This document shows, piece after piece, positions 8,999-20,707 of a DNA stretch of 39,325 nucleotides. Origin of the DNA: Coemansia sp. RSA 1804 (taxonomy: Eukaryota; Kickxellomycota; Kickxellomycetes; Kickxellales; Kickxellaceae); NCBI GenBank assembly GCA_027578815.1, contig JANBTH010000060.1, positions 1 through 39,325 of the forward strand, given 5' to 3'. Numbering within the stretch: the first letter of the stretch is position 1; each line of letters opens with the position of its first letter. Below the pieces are notes generated by a model. The model saw nothing but the letters and a program-made list of their open reading frames with translations, had not been told where the DNA came from and did not search any database. A program made the position numbers and the translations under genes.

Positions 8999-9637
8999 TT
9001 ATTTACTTTTGCCAGCCTCGAGGCGCTTCTCGCGCTCCATGACGTCCTTGTCGAACTTTAGCAGAATGACCGTCCTCACCGGCATTCCCTCGGCCGGAAC
9101 CACATGCGAGGTGACGCGAGCCGGGCACTGGCAGCACACCGAAATCGACTCAACAATGCCCGAGATGAAGGCGCCCGGCGAGAACGAGGCCATCTCTTTG
9201 GGCACCGAGATGTACTTGAGGATATCGGGCTCGTTATCGGTGATCATGTACTCATCCTCGTTCTCCGTGCTGCGCTCCAACGAGTCCGCCGGCTTATCGA
9301 ACAGCGCCCGCCACACGACCGAGTTAATGTACACCAGCATCTGCAGCACCCGCGTTTCCCGCCTGACCGTCTTCTCCCGCGACATCGTTAGCTCGAACAC
9401 CCGCACCCCGACTCGCTGTCCTAGCTCGTTGAGCTTGGTCTCCAGATCCTGGATCCCCAGCACCCGGTTCTGCGTGTACCGGATCATCTCTGCAAACAGA
9501 AACGCAAACGCGCTGAGACTGACCTTGTCCCGTCGCTGCCGCGTCACCGGCTGCTCCAGAAGCAACGTCGACCGTTTTGACTGCTTTGTATCTAGCTTAA
9601 GCATGCTCTGTACCTGCTGCTGCTGTGACGATGCCAT
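8999..9637 (-). CDS. TRS31: TRAPP complex core subunit TRAPPC5/Trs31
   Basis: A 212-residue protein of the Bet3-fold TRAPP family, a core subunit shared by the complexes that activate Rab GTPases (Ypt1/Ypt31) at the Golgi. Family landmarks are VSLSAFAFLFAEMIRYTQ near residue 39, ELGQRVGVRVFELTMSRE near 71, VVWRALFDKPADSLE near 107, and EDEYMITDNEP followed by KYISVPKEM. The N-terminus has a short Gln run (residues 5-8). Length matches human TRAPPC5 (188 aa) with a short N-terminal addition. It is divergent from mS33 across 370 bp. A second TRAPP subunit gene, TRAPPC10, lies in the same window. Confidence 0.93.
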   Translation of the reverse strand: MASSQQQQVQSMLKLDTKQSKRSTLLLEQPVTRQRRDKVSLSAFAFLFAEMIRYTQNRVLGIQDLETKLNELGQRVGVRVFELTMSREKTVRRETRVLQMLVYINSVVWRALFDKPADSLERSTENEDEYMITDNEPDILKYISVPKEMASFSPGAFISGIVESISVCCQCPARVTSHVVPAEGMPVRTVILLKFDKDVMEREKRLEAGKSK

Positions 9638-10007
9638 TGGATTAAATGAATTTGTATATTTTTACATAAAAGGCAAGAAGTGTTCTGAATGTGAAAGAAA
9701 GGAGAGGAAGAGTAAAAAAAAGTGTTGCTTACGTTTAACGCTGCCATGGAACGAAAGAAAGCCATCCATCCCGTGATCCCCCTATGCATCGTTTATCAAG
9801 AGAACGGATCAGATCAGCCTTTTCTGCATAACAAAAGTGAAAAGGCATAAGCGAAGCTCTTTCACAATCAAAGAGAGAAACTGCTTTTTTATCTTTAATC
9901 CAAATTCAAAATCCAAGTAATTATTCTTTTTTCGTTATTGTTGTTGTCATTGTTAGCGGTAGATAAATAGATAGATAACCTTGCCTGGCTTGTTTTGTGG
10001 AAGCAGA
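9638..10007. promoter_or_regulatory. Shared divergent promoter of TRAPPC5 and mS33
   Basis: 370 bp between two divergent start codons. It is AT-rich with T-rich runs and a GATA-rich block (tagatagataacc) just before mS33. No further gene seen. Confidence 0.5.
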
Positions 10008-10352
10008 ATGTCGGCCAAGAGCGCACTGACACACGCAGCCGGGAGGCTCAGGGTAGCCGAGCTATCAGCAAAGATATTTGGCAACACGTTCAATCCGACG
10101 GGGGCTCGGACAGGCAACTACATTCTCCGGCAGGGGTTCCGCGGAGAGCTTATGATGCGCTACTATCCGCCAGCACAGGACGTCAACAAGACCAAGGTGT
10201 CAAAGCTGGGCCAGCAGCTTGGCGAAAGGCTCTACAATCCCGACGAGATCGATCGCCTGAATGTCCTCGAAAGACGCAAGGCGCGTGGAAAGGGCGCGCC
10301 GAAGAAGGGCCAGGGCAAGCGTGCGCTTTTGGCAAAGAAAAAGAAGCGGTAA
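10008..10352 (+). CDS. MRPS33: Mitochondrial small-subunit ribosomal protein mS33
   Basis: A 114-residue basic protein. It has the mS33/Rsm27 features: AKIFGNTFNPTG near residue 21, then RQGFRGELMMRYYPP, then LNVLERRKARGKGAPKKGQG and a Lys/Arg-rich end. mS33 belongs to the head of the mitochondrial small ribosomal subunit. The ATG at 10008 is the first in frame. The basic N-terminus can serve as a targeting signal, as in homologues. Length is close to the family (about 105-110 aa). Confidence 0.9.
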   Translation: MSAKSALTHAAGRLRVAELSAKIFGNTFNPTGARTGNYILRQGFRGELMMRYYPPAQDVNKTKVSKLGQQLGERLYNPDEIDRLNVLERRKARGKGAPKKGQGKRALLAKKKKR

Positions 10353-10753
10353 TAGGTGTTTTTCGTATTTGGGAGGTTTCTTTTCTTGTTTGTACTGGGC
10401 CTCCTGCGCCTTTCTATATAAACCACTTGAGCACCAACATCGGCAATGGATACATGAAAATAAAAGAAAAGAATTGTGCCGATATTTGTGATATGGATTG
10501 GATCTTGGGTATCTACATAGCATAGACGAACCAAACCTGAAGGTGAATACTGCATGGTCATCTCTGGCTCTATTGAAGCACCAGACTCTCCCATACACCT
10601 GTAAATATCATGTTTAGAATTACCACCGATTTGTAATAAAGAAAAGTACAGCCTGGATGGGACCCTATTTACTCATACAACCACTGCTTTCCACCCACCT
10701 GCGCACAGAAAACAGGCTACAAGCCCCAACACACCAGCATTAATAAACACAGA
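10353..10753. other. Intergenic between mS33 and MAGO, no gene seen
   Basis: The 3' flank of mS33 and 5' flank of MAGO, about 400 bp. The only ORFs run across frames of mS33 and have no recognisable content. Confidence 0.5.
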
Positions 10754-11206
10754 ATGGAGGAACCCACCGCTGACTTTTACATGTATTTTTACTCGGGGCA
10801 CAAAGGCAAATTTGGGCACGAGTTTTTCCGGTTCGAAATAGACAGACGGGGCCGCCTGAAGTACTCCAACAACTCCAACTACCGCCGGGACAGTCTGATT
10901 CGCAAGGAACTAAGGATGAGTCCAACGTTGCTGGAGGAGATAAAGCGGATCATTGAGGACAGTGAGATCATGAAGGAGAGCGACGAAAGGTGGCCGTCGA
11001 GAGACGAGAACGGCAGACTGCAGCTTGAAATACGTATTGGAGAGAAGAGTATTAATTTCGAAACCGCCAGAATCACGTCGCTTGCAGATATACAGAACAC
11101 AAAGGACCCAGAAGGTCTGCGCGTTTTGTATTACCTCGTCCAGGACTTTAAGTGTCTTATCTTGTCGCTCATTTCTCTTCACTACAAGATCAAGCCTTTG
11201 GGTTGA
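10754..11206 (+). CDS. MAGOH: Mago nashi homologue, exon-junction-complex core subunit
   Basis: A 150-residue protein aligning along nearly its full length with MAGOH (146 aa). It carries YSGHKGKFGHEFFRFE near the N-terminus, LKYSNNSNYR, and DPEGLRVLYYLVQDFKC with a terminal HYKIKPLG. MAGOH pairs with Y14/RBM8A in the exon junction complex deposited on spliced mRNA in the nucleus. The complex is absent from Saccharomyces cerevisiae, so its presence is informative about lineage. All core segments are intact and the gene has no intron. It converges with the hydrolase gene, stops 118 bp apart. Confidence 0.97.
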   Translation: MEEPTADFYMYFYSGHKGKFGHEFFRFEIDRRGRLKYSNNSNYRRDSLIRKELRMSPTLLEEIKRIIEDSEIMKESDERWPSRDENGRLQLEIRIGEKSINFETARITSLADIQNTKDPEGLRVLYYLVQDFKCLILSLISLHYKIKPLG

Positions 11207-11265
11207 AGGAGAGCATACTGCTGTTTCTATTCTTTCATTCCTTTGGACAAAACTATGGTCTATAT

Positions 11266-11295
11266 AAATAATAATGATAATAACAATAATAATGA
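11266..11295 (+). repeat. AT-rich (ATA/AAT)n microsatellite in the convergent spacer
   Basis: An imperfect array of ATAAT/AATGAT units between the MAGO stop and the hydrolase stop, within the probable 3'-UTR overlap of the two genes. Confidence 0.6.
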
Positions 11296-11324
11296 GCAGA
11301 AGCCTGTGGTTTTCCTTCTTCTTC

Positions 11325-12569
11325 TTACAGCTCCCGAACAAAGGTTCCAATCGAGGATATGGCTGCCTTGGTCTGAGGCAGATCAAATACCTGTTGGAAC
11401 ACGTGGATCATGTCCGGATAGCATTCATAGACGTATTTTCCAGCATGTCTCGGATCGTTCGCAGTACGGATGTTCTCGTACAGCTGAGTGATCTCGTCAT
11501 AGAGAACCTCCTTGTCTCCGGCTTGTATAAGCGTTGGCGGAAAGTCTCTAAAGTCGCCATTGATAGGCGATACCAGCGGATGCGACAGATCGGTAAGCAT
11601 TTCCAGCGAGAGCTTGCGTCCAGGCGCATAGTACATGCGTGCGTGGTCGAGGGGCGACGTCAGCGGATGCGCAAATAGCGTGTCGTATGGCCGGTTGTAC
11701 TCGATGCTTGGCCGCCGTTCCGCCAAATCCGCCCACGGCGACAGAAGCACCAGGCCGCGGATCCCGGTTATACCGGTGTGCCGCAAAAGCAAGGTTAAAA
11801 TCAGAACCAGGTTGCCGCCTGCGCTGTCGCCGGCAATGACAATATCTTTGGGAGAAAAGCCCTGCTGCAGCAGATAGCAGAACGCTATGTATGCGTCGTG
11901 CAGCTGTGCTGGGTATGGGTGCGGTGTTGCCAGGCGGTAGTCAACAGAGACGCAGCGCAATCCGGTGCGCAGGGCAATTCTTCCAACAAGCAGCCTGTGC
12001 GAAGCTGGTGATCCATACCGGTATCCTCCGCCGTGGAGGTATAGGATGATGCGCCCGTTGTCGCCATCCAGCGGCGCACATGTAAATAGCGCTTTTTTCT
12101 TCTCTCCGGTATCGGCAGTCTTCAGCATTGCCTTGGGCACAAGGATCTCGTATGGAATCACTCTGCTCGCCTCTCCCGACCCATTGCAGCGGTCCTTGGC
12201 AGTGAGCTGACGCAGTCCAGCTTCAGCTGGCCCTGCGCCACTGAAAAGATTCTCATTGATTGGTACATCGCTGACATCTATAGCCGACTGCTTGACTTGA
12301 CCCAGCCTTCGTGGCAATTCACGACCAGCCATATTGCCCTTCTTCTCTGCGGCAGCAATCTTTTCAAAATCCACCTGCTCTATCTGGTCGTCAGTAAGCG
12401 GCGCATATGCGGTTTCCTTGACCACGTGCACATACGCATCTCGGCGAACTTGGAACCACAGTGGCCATTTCTCGCATTTGGGCCCGTTTATGTAGTAGCT
12501 TAGAAAGGATTTTGCACCAGCTCCAATAAACCCCGCAGCTAGTGCGATCTTTGACAGGCTCTCAAACAT
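11325..12569 (-). CDS. Alpha/beta hydrolase of the hormone-sensitive-lipase (HSL) type
   Basis: A 414-residue protein. The oxyanion-hole motif HGGGYRYG is at residues 179-186 and the nucleophile elbow GDSAGG at 247-252 with Ser249 central. The expected acid is Asp358 in GDKEVLYDE and the base is His389 in DMIHVFQ, so the triad is complete. The N-terminus has a hydrophobic, glycine/alanine-rich segment (about residues 8-20) that may anchor it in a membrane. Residues 50-170 form a long, poorly conserved cap or linker. HSL-type enzymes hydrolyse lipid or short-chain esters; the substrate here cannot be read from sequence. The gene is intronless and convergent to MAGO. Confidence 0.88.
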   Translation of the reverse strand: MFESLSKIALAAGFIGAGAKSFLSYYINGPKCEKWPLWFQVRRDAYVHVVKETAYAPLTDDQIEQVDFEKIAAAEKKGNMAGRELPRRLGQVKQSAIDVSDVPINENLFSGAGPAEAGLRQLTAKDRCNGSGEASRVIPYEILVPKAMLKTADTGEKKKALFTCAPLDGDNGRIILYLHGGGYRYGSPASHRLLVGRIALRTGLRCVSVDYRLATPHPYPAQLHDAYIAFCYLLQQGFSPKDIVIAGDSAGGNLVLILTLLLRHTGITGIRGLVLLSPWADLAERRPSIEYNRPYDTLFAHPLTSPLDHARMYYAPGRKLSLEMLTDLSHPLVSPINGDFRDFPPTLIQAGDKEVLYDEITQLYENIRTANDPRHAGKYVYECYPDMIHVFQQVFDLPQTKAAISSIGTFVREL

Positions 12570-14250
12570 GAACTCGATAGCAGTAATAATGGATAAAGGG
12601 GGCTTTTCTATGACACAGACAATATAGACGCCAAAGACCAGTAGGAGCTAGATAACAAAGTAAATAAAAATGAAGGTGTAGCTAAATGACCAACTGTAAA
12701 GCTATATGCAGTGATATCTACAACTTTAGAAAATATATAAAAGTAAAAAAGTGTGTTTAAAGAACAAACAAAGGAAAAGAGGGGAGAAGAAGGGCAACTA
12801 TCTTGTGCGAGATCTTGTCGTTTTTATATTAAAAATAATATAGAATAGGGTTTCATGGCAGGGACAAGAAATGCTACACAGCAGTTGGGGAAAAAATAAA
12901 TAATATAGCGACCGCACTGTGGTTTGGTGAAATAATGCTCCTCTCCGTAAGCACACCAACGCCCAGAATGAGAAATGGCGTTTGAATAAAAATGTGAGAG
13001 AAAGAAAAAAGAAGAGCTGCTAGAACAATGAAGTCTAAGCAACAACAACAAATAATCCACACATACACACAAGACATCCCGCATATCCCGCACATCCCGA
13101 GCATTTTCCTTTTTTTTCTTCCAATGAACAATGTGTACATGCTATGCGCTTTGACTAGGGCAACAGCCTGTGCGATTTGACAAGCGCATTACATGCACCA
13201 TTGAAGAACTTTTTGTGTACATCCATCTAAATATATGTAACCAGAAAGACATGGAAAAGAGAATAAGAGATAGCGTGTGTAGAACAGCCAATCTTGTGAA
13301 TCACGATGAAAGCACGCAAAAAGCTTATTATTTCTTGCTGCGCTTTGGTGTGGACGCATTTGCAGTCCAAGCCCATGAAGAACTGGAATGGTTTCTTCCT
13401 TTCTCTGATTCTTGTCTGACCATAAATATTAAACAATAGCTTGACGTTTTGCCAAATTGGAACCAGTGGTATTGTGCCCATATATTATTTTTTGGAAAGA
13501 ATGGGAAACGAAGACAACAAGCGGTGAAAAGGAAAAAAGAAGCAGAACGGAATGCGGCGCAAGAGAATACCTCATGTATCCCATTCCGTGGCTAAACCTG
13601 AGATCCATTCAAATGCCTTCAGATGTATGCTATCAGCGATTCCACTTTTTATCTTCTTTTTTTCAATCTCTTAGAAAAATGTGAGAGATCAGGCTTTTCG
13701 TCATTCAAGGTGCACATGCCCACACAAAAAAAGAGACTAGAGAACATGGGTGGGGAGGGCCACCTTAAATTGAGCATGTGGTTACCACGGCATTCTATAG
13801 CTTTCTGTAGCTCCTTTAGTGTCTGTTGCCATGTGGCAATATTCCGACATTATGACATAGCAGCCGTTAGAGTTACATGTAACCGCTTTACAGCTAGAAT
13901 AAATGGTAGAAGAAAGAAAAAACTGGTAACTTGTATGGACCCCTTTTGATGTTGATCGACAATTTCTGGAATAGTTGAAGAAAAATGGTATTAAAATGGC
14001 AAGAAAACAAACAAGGATGGAATGAAAAGATGGATGCTGAATAAGCGAGAAAAAAACAGTACTGGTGGTGGTTGTGTATCTACCAGCGTATATGGCAAAC
14101 CCCAAATATAATAATGGAGGCGGTCAAGCTGATAGATGATAATAGGTCGAGGTGACAAAGCCATTAGCAAAAGTCTATCGTCTCTTCCTCAATCACACGC
14201 ACTTCCTCTCGCTTTGTGGAAGAACACAATGAACAACAGCAACAAGTAAT
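12570..14250. other. Long gene-poor spacer (1.7 kb)
   Basis: The 5' flank of the hydrolase and 3' flank of the oxysterol-binding protein gene. AT-rich with many A-runs. The ORFs present (up to ~108 codons) are low-complexity or unlike proteins on either strand. A short direct-repeat patch of catcccgcatatcccgcac type occurs at 13074-13102. No tRNA, snRNA or conserved coding segment was recognised. Confidence 0.5.
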
Positions 14251-15704
14251 CTAGGATGCACGGCGCTGGTGTTTTGCAGCAGCTAGAACCACAGCGTCGT
14301 CCTCAGGCACCGCAAAGTCCTGTATGGAATCATCAGGCTTTGTGAAGATCCACTTTGTGATCTCGTCCTTTGCCAACGCAGGATCATCGGGAATCGAATC
14401 AAGACGCAGCTTTGGGTGGTAGTAGCCATCGATCTCGAGTTGGAAGAACCGTGGAATGAATCTCTTCTTCTTGGCCTCACGGTGTTTTGCATCATCGCGT
14501 TGTTTTTCCTCAATGGTCGTCTTGTGCAAAGTAGCCGAATCCAAATCAGATTCAACAATAGCCTTTGTGACGTTTTTCCACAAATTGCGCGACTCGTTGT
14601 GCTCTTGCTCGCCAACGCAGGCGACAATTTGTGGCACAACATTCTCCTTGGACGAATCAAACAGTACGATGGGATCACTTGCATATTCGCCCCGACCCTG
14701 GATATACATGGTCGTTTGCCAGTTTCCAGTAATGTCAAACAGAACCTCCTTTGTCGAAATGCGCTTGATCTTGCCTGCAATCTGGTTGTATGAGCCCCAG
14801 ATCAGGCCCTTGGTTTTGAATTCAACCTCAAACATCAGATCGCTCTTCTCGCACGTCACTGTGGAGGTCTCACCGAGCTCCAGAACCATCTTGCCAAACA
14901 AAATTCCACGTGCATACATGTTTGGGTAGGTGATGACGTACTCTTCATTGTCACGCTTGTTAAAGTGGATCTTGGCGTAGCCTTCGAGAAGCATTCCCAC
15001 GCTGTTGCCGTAGAACCGACTCTTTGGCCGCAAGTCGCCCTCAATGGCAATGTGGTGCTCGGGACTGTGGTAGAATATCGCGGTAATCGGCGGGTGGTGC
15101 GACACCTGCTCCGCCACAAAGAACGCACTGCTGCTGTCATCAAACTCGTAACGCGAGCGGAAGAACTCGCCAAGCACTGGGTTATACGGCTTCTTGACGC
15201 CCTTCGGGTGAATGTGCCATCCGGACATGTAGTACTTTACCACGCCAATGAATCTTTTGACCGGATCGTCGCACTGGCTGGCCCTATCATGAGCAGAAAA
15301 GAAACGTGCCACCAAAACGACCAATGACCAGACACAGGTGCATCATTTATTAGTGCATTTCTGACATCTGACATTTATTTTTCCTGCATAATGTTAACAT
15401 AACAATGCATTTGGACATCACACCTAGAACACACACCCTGTCTCTACTCATCCCACACTCGCAATAAAGGCAAAGTAAGAGAAAATACTCACAGTTTTAC
15501 TTACCGTATTAAAAAGTCCGGATGCGACATAAAGTCGGTGACCCGCTCGGTGAAGCTCCGAGGTTCCAGAACAAAGGTAGGGAACGTGACACGCGAAAGA
15601 TCCATATCTTTACGCAGCTGACCGATCATACTAAGAATAATGCTTTTCGGCTCATCGTCCAGCTCTTCTTCAATCACCATGGTTCCGTCGTCCTGCTTAC
15701 TCAT
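14251..15704 (-). CDS. Oxysterol-binding-protein-related lipid transfer protein (short, ORD only)
   Basis: Exons are 15704-15505 and 15283-14251; joined they give 1233 nt and 410 residues. The ORD fingerprint EQVSHHPP is at residues 125-132, preceded by KPYNPVLGE at 98-106. The N-terminus contains TFPTFVLEPRS, the lid-to-core segment. There is no PH domain or ankyrin repeat, so this is a short Osh-type protein, and the LEPRS segment is closer to what I recall for Osh6/Osh7 than for Osh4; that subgroup call is tentative. Family members exchange sterols or phosphatidylserine for PI4P between the ER and other membranes. The splice junction falls between conserved residues (DFLIR|ASQCDDPVKRF) and restores the family alignment. 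Confidence 0.92.
15284..15504 (-). other. Intron (221 nt) of the oxysterol-binding protein gene
   Basis: Donor CG|GTAAGT and acceptor GATAG|GGCC on the minus strand. Splicing forms an Arg codon across the junction and links two conserved parts of the ORD. Confidence 0.88.
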
Positions 15705-16952
15705 TTCCCCTTGTTTCTGTTTTAGAAAAGCAACGGCAAAGTATGTGTGTACGTATGAATGTATGATCCGTATAGTGTTATGCTTGGAGAACAAAGAAAA
15801 CCCAAACCCACCCTAGAAAAAGTAAAAAAAAACACCCTCTTCTCTCTAATATACGTTCGCCAATTAAGAGACGCTTGTGAGCGGAGCTGGAAACAAGAAA
15901 AAGGGAAGAACGAAATCTATGCCGGCGACCAAATTGTCACAAAAGCAGACCTGTTATTATATCTTTTGTTTGTTAGGAAAAATAAGTGGACCGGGAAGCA
16001 AAATAAGAACAGGCAACACTTTGTTTCTATTACGCAAGGGTGAAATAAAAGAGAGACTGACTGAACAGAGATGTAAGATTGGAATTGCAAAAAAGTAGCA
16101 AAGTATAAAAAGATTTAAAGGAAGGAAAAAGGAAAGGTCAGTAAGAGAAAGAGTGCTTGAACTTTCAGTTGGGTAAGGGGGAAGAAAGAAACAAAAAAAG
16201 CCTCCCCACTTTTAGCGCAGTGCGTGGATGCACACATATCCTGTTCCCGCTTCTTTTCAATGCCTTTACAAACCATTAGCCTTCATGTTGACTTCTTTGT
16301 GCGAGATAAAGACGAAGGACTTGGATAAAGTTCATATGTATGTGATTTTACAAAGGCGTTTCGGCAGGACTTTTTCCTTGTCACAGGACAACAACAACAA
16401 CATGGAAAACAGTTGGAAAGTTTTTAATTAACGCGAAAACAAGTATTTTTCCTCATTTCATTGCGTCCATTCTATTTCCTTTTGCGGGTTGTGTTTCCTG
16501 TTCTGGTTCTGTTGTCGCTGGCTTTTTGCAAGTCTACTGGTGATTCCTCCATATGCCATATGATGGATAAATAGACAAGCGATTCTTCGCTGATGACGTG
16601 TCATAGGATAGCGTTGTGAGATCACATTTAACAAAGAATGACCGGCAAAAAGCACCATGTCTACTCCTGCAAAAAAAAAGCCAGCACGTGTATTAAAAGA
16701 GCGAGAAAACCACCTAGACAGAGCACCCAAGAAAATAGAAAGGAGTAAAACGAAATTATTTAAAGGATCTATTCTTTAGATATCTAGCGTGTGCGCAGAA
16801 CAAGGAAGAAAAATCCGATCACAATCAGCTAATAGGAATTAATTGTAGAACCAACTGATCACATATTCCATGCAGCAAGATGGAACCTGCAAGAGAAGAT
16901 CTGCACGTTCCATGATCGCATAGCGTCAGCACACTTTCTAACTAAGAAAAAA
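15705..16952. other. Spacer of 1.25 kb with no supported gene
   Basis: The 5' flank of the oxysterol-binding protein gene and 3' flank of exportin-7. Mostly A/G-rich on the plus strand. A 90-codon minus-strand ORF at 16458-16730 starts at an ATG and has a hydrophobic middle, but it matches no family I know and crosses a poly-T/CAG acceptor-like sequence. I do not call it. Confidence 0.45.
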
Positions 16953-19900
16953 CTAGTCGGTCATCGCCTCTTCGCTGTCATTGCGCTGCTGCCCAGCACC
17001 AGCGCCGCCAGCACCAGCACTAGAGCCAGCTTCGGATGTGCTCAGAAGATCAACAGGAGCGCCCAGCGTCTGTGTAGTTGGCACCATCAGAATCAAGTTC
17101 TTCGATGTAACCTCCCTGCGGTACTGCGAAAGCGCCTGTGTGAACTCGTCGCGGTTGGTCGTAGTAAGCACAAACTCTGTAGCCGACAACAGGTCCTTGA
17201 GAGCCTTGACCAGATCGTCGCGACGCTCGGGCGGCTGGTACTGCACAACATGGCCGGTGTGCTGTAGCGCCAGATCGCGATCCAGAACAATCAGACAGAA
17301 AAGCGGGCGGGAGAACGACCAGTCATTGGGCCTATCCTCAAAGAGCACGATGTTCAACATAGTCTTCAACAGATAAGCAGCAACGTCCTTGCGCTGCTGA
17401 ACCAGCTCCACCACCTGCGAACGCTTGTTAGCCGATGCGGTTTCCAGCGCAGCAGCCAGGATGTTGTCGATAACACTGCATGCTGCCGAAGATACCGCGG
17501 TCTCTGCGTGGTCGAATGCCTCGACGCACAGACGCATCATATGCTCGTACGCAGCCTCGTCAAGCGGCACGAGATCGATACTGTTTTTGGCCGCCAGCAC
17601 CTCCAGCATCGGCATCGTCGCCTTGCCCAGCTTCGGGTACGCAATAACGTCGGCTGCGGGAAACTGTTTCAGCAGCTCCAGCACAATCCGATACGCGTTG
17701 TCCAGCGCCTCATCGCCATACAACGGCATCACACCAATGGCCACGTACTTGCCAGACACCAACCGTGTCAGAATAGTGAAACACACCGCAACGCCCTTGT
17801 ACCGATCCTTGTACATGTCGCGCACAATGGTTCCGCGCCGCCCGCTCTCAAGCACACCACTCCCGTACTCCCACATCGCCTTGCTGGCCTCACGAAAGAT
17901 CAGGATCCCGTTAGCCGACGACACATCAAAGTTCAGACGCTGCGTGCGGTTGTAAACGAACTCCGCCATCAGTTTCAGCGCAGCAACCTGGACCTGCGGA
18001 TCCGCCGTCATCTGCACACTGCGGTGGATGATCTGGATACGCGTCGGGCAAAACCATTCAAAGAACAGCTGGTAGTTGGCCTTTGACGAGATCGCCGCCA
18101 GGAACCCGCGCAGATCCCGCAGTGTTCGGAGCAGCTCCGCACGCACCGGGTCCTGCGCCAGCTGGGCATCCGACATCGCCAGCATCTCGCCCACAATACG
18201 CTCCCAAGGCTGCACAAATTCGGCAAACTGCGATACTGTGGTTTCACCCGTGAAGAGCACGCGCGCAAGCCCGCCGTAGTACATTGCGCGCTGCTTGTAC
18301 ACGTCAATGGAGCGCAGGAACTGGAACTGGTCGCTGTTGTGGTTGGCAAGCAGGAGCTTCATCGTGTCAAGCTTTGCCACCTGTCGCACGCTCACGTACC
18401 CGGTCGTCAGTTCGTGGAACAGCTGCAACGACCGCTGCATCACGCCTGACTGTGACTGCCATGTGCGGAAATTAAACAGCACTTTCTGCAGAATCAGATC
18501 AAGAACCTCTGTGCTGTCGTTGATTCCGACAAACGATGACAGTTTGGCAAACACCGCTGTTGCCTTGTACCCTTGCTCGCTGACGTAGCTGGTCCTGAAG
18601 TTGCAGTACATCTGGATAAACGCCAATTCGAGAGCCTCGCTTGCCGGTGCAGTGATCGCACTCTGCAGACGCTGCTGGACCAAGCGGTCCAACTCCAGTC
18701 CAGTTGCAAACATCTCCGCATCGAGTCTATCGTCCTCGGGGAGCGACTTGTATGGCTGTCTGCCGCCAATAAACTGGCCGACCGCATACACGGGCCACGC
18801 CAGCTGGTTCTCGATCATCGCCATAGTCTCGTCACTTACTGCACCGGAGTTGAGGATGCTCTGGTACTCGGCAGCCATCTCACGCAGGATCTCTATTGCC
18901 ACCGGCGCACAAGCATCGTACGAGGACCGCGCGATGTTGGCGACCAGCGCCATGTTCTCCAGCAGCGCATCGGTGTTCTCCAGCGGATTGTCCGCCATCG
19001 AGTCTCCCGACACCACCCGCGATGTGGCATGAATCATCGCACGCAAGCACTCGCGGATCACCTGCGGCAACGTGGTGGCTATCACGTCCCCAGCTATATC
19101 AGAGTTGCTGTTGTCTCGCGCATCGTGGGTTGACGCCACCTTTGACCAGAACGTCAGCAGCGGGGCAATACTGTTAGCCGACCATTCCCACAGTGTCAGC
19201 CCTGTCATTGTAAACGATGCCGTGGCTGCTAGCAGCTCGCGGTAGGTCGGCGACTCCTCGATCTCAATCAGCGTGTGGATGCACCGGAACCGCGCAAGCA
19301 GGCGACACAGGTGATGGTAGTTCTCGACGTCCTCGAGCCCAATAGCGCCAGCAAGAATCTCGACCAACCCGGACGACATACGCTTTACAAAGTCTATGCG
19401 CACCGACTCCATGTAGAACGACCGCCGGATTGACGCAATCATCACCAGTACCTCTAGAAACTGGCTACTGATTGGCGGATCACTGTGCTTGTAGCCATTA
19501 AAGTACGGATCAAGGAAATTATCCACCTGGATAATATCCTTCCACGTCGACGGGACCTGGATGGCCACCGCCTCATCCGACGCATCATCTGGTGCAAGTC
19601 CAATGAAATCAAACCCCAAACAGTCTCGCTGAAGCAATAGTGCGTTTGACAGAATCATCCTTTTAGCCACCATGTCCTCTCTGCTACCGTGGCTGCCACC
19701 ACCACTAGTAGAAGCTACTCCACCATTGCTATTCATGGCAGTGATTGCTTCTCGCATAGAATTCAGCGCATGCTCAAATATTGCTTTTAGCTGTTTGTCA
19801 CGAAAGGTGACGACCACACGGCGCTGTCTGGCAATGTACTTTGACGGCAACTCACGGTTGAATTCTCCAACAAACGCACGCATCATCTGCAACGCCAGTA

Positions 19901-20707
19901 TTGACCGCTTGTCAGACCCCTTGGCAAGGTCGAAGATTGTGTCGACGATGTCCTGCGAATCAAGGATATCAAACCACGTAAACATCACAACCAGCGCAAG
20001 TGTGCGCGATATGTCTTCAATGAGAAACGCTGGCATTCCTTCGTGCTTGTCGCGGATTGCGCTAAACAAACTTTCGCCTACGGCATGCCAAGAAAAGTAG
20101 TGGTAAAGAGAGCGGATTAGTAGACAGAGTCAACATTTAGACATGGAACCAGCAACGGAACATCCCTCCCAATAGCCACAATAAAGCAGGAGAGAATTTT
20201 CTGTGCGACGCATGAACCAGAAAAAATGGCTTTCTCTCTTTGGAATAAGCGTCATCTGACTCTGGCCAAAGGTGAGTTGATGAGGAGAAAAGAACACGCA
20301 AAAAGCAAAGAAAACAAAAACAAGTGGTACTTACGGAGCTCTACTTTCTGGCTGTTGTTCATGACAGCCAAATGGTTCAGAACCAGGGTCCTTAGTCTGC
20401 GCACCACATAAGTAATAGAGAAAACCTCGGACGACTGATGAAGGAACCACGTCATCAGCTTAGCCGCATCAGCGGGGCCTTTAATAGCCGGGAACACCGC
20501 AAGCACACGTTCCTGTCCGGAGCTGAATTCATGGGACCCCGACAGTTCCGCCAGTGTTTCGGAAAAGGTCGGGAAGTAGTACCGTAGCCGACGCTCCCCC
20601 TCCTCGCGCTGCTCGGCTGTGGGCGACGACAGCGCTTGTTTGCACCATGTGTCTAGCTGCTCCAGCGTCGGCTGCTCCTGCTGTTGCTCGCCCGTAGCAA
20701 AGTCCAT
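16953..20707 (-). CDS. XPO7: Exportin-7 (RanBP16-like karyopherin)
   Basis: Exons are 20707-20335 and 20077-16953, giving 3498 nt and 1165 residues; human XPO7 has 1087. The protein is alpha-helical throughout, as expected for HEAT-repeat karyopherins. Recognised segments are LRTLVLNHLAVMNNSQK before the junction, TLALVVMFTWFDI soon after it, RDCLGFDFIGLAPDDASDEA, PSTWKDIIQVDNF, and LLKTMLNIVLFEDRPNDWS near the C-terminus. XPO7 exports (and imports) broad cargo through the nuclear pore under Ran-GTP control. The last ~35 residues are Ser/Gly/Ala-rich and acidic. The start is the first ATG; the frame upstream opens only with a non-ATG codon. The gene is absent from S. cerevisiae. Confidence 0.92.
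20078..20334 (-). other. Intron (257 nt) of exportin-7
   Basis: Donor CTCC|GTAAGT and acceptor GCCGTAG|GCGAA on the minus strand. The split codon becomes CGC (Arg125) and the helix continues as ESLFSAIRDK. Confidence 0.88.

Noticed and set aside
16458..16730. 90-codon minus-strand ORF with a hydrophobic segment
   Set aside because: No known relatives, Phe run comes from a poly-T tract, and no supporting signals beyond the ATG.
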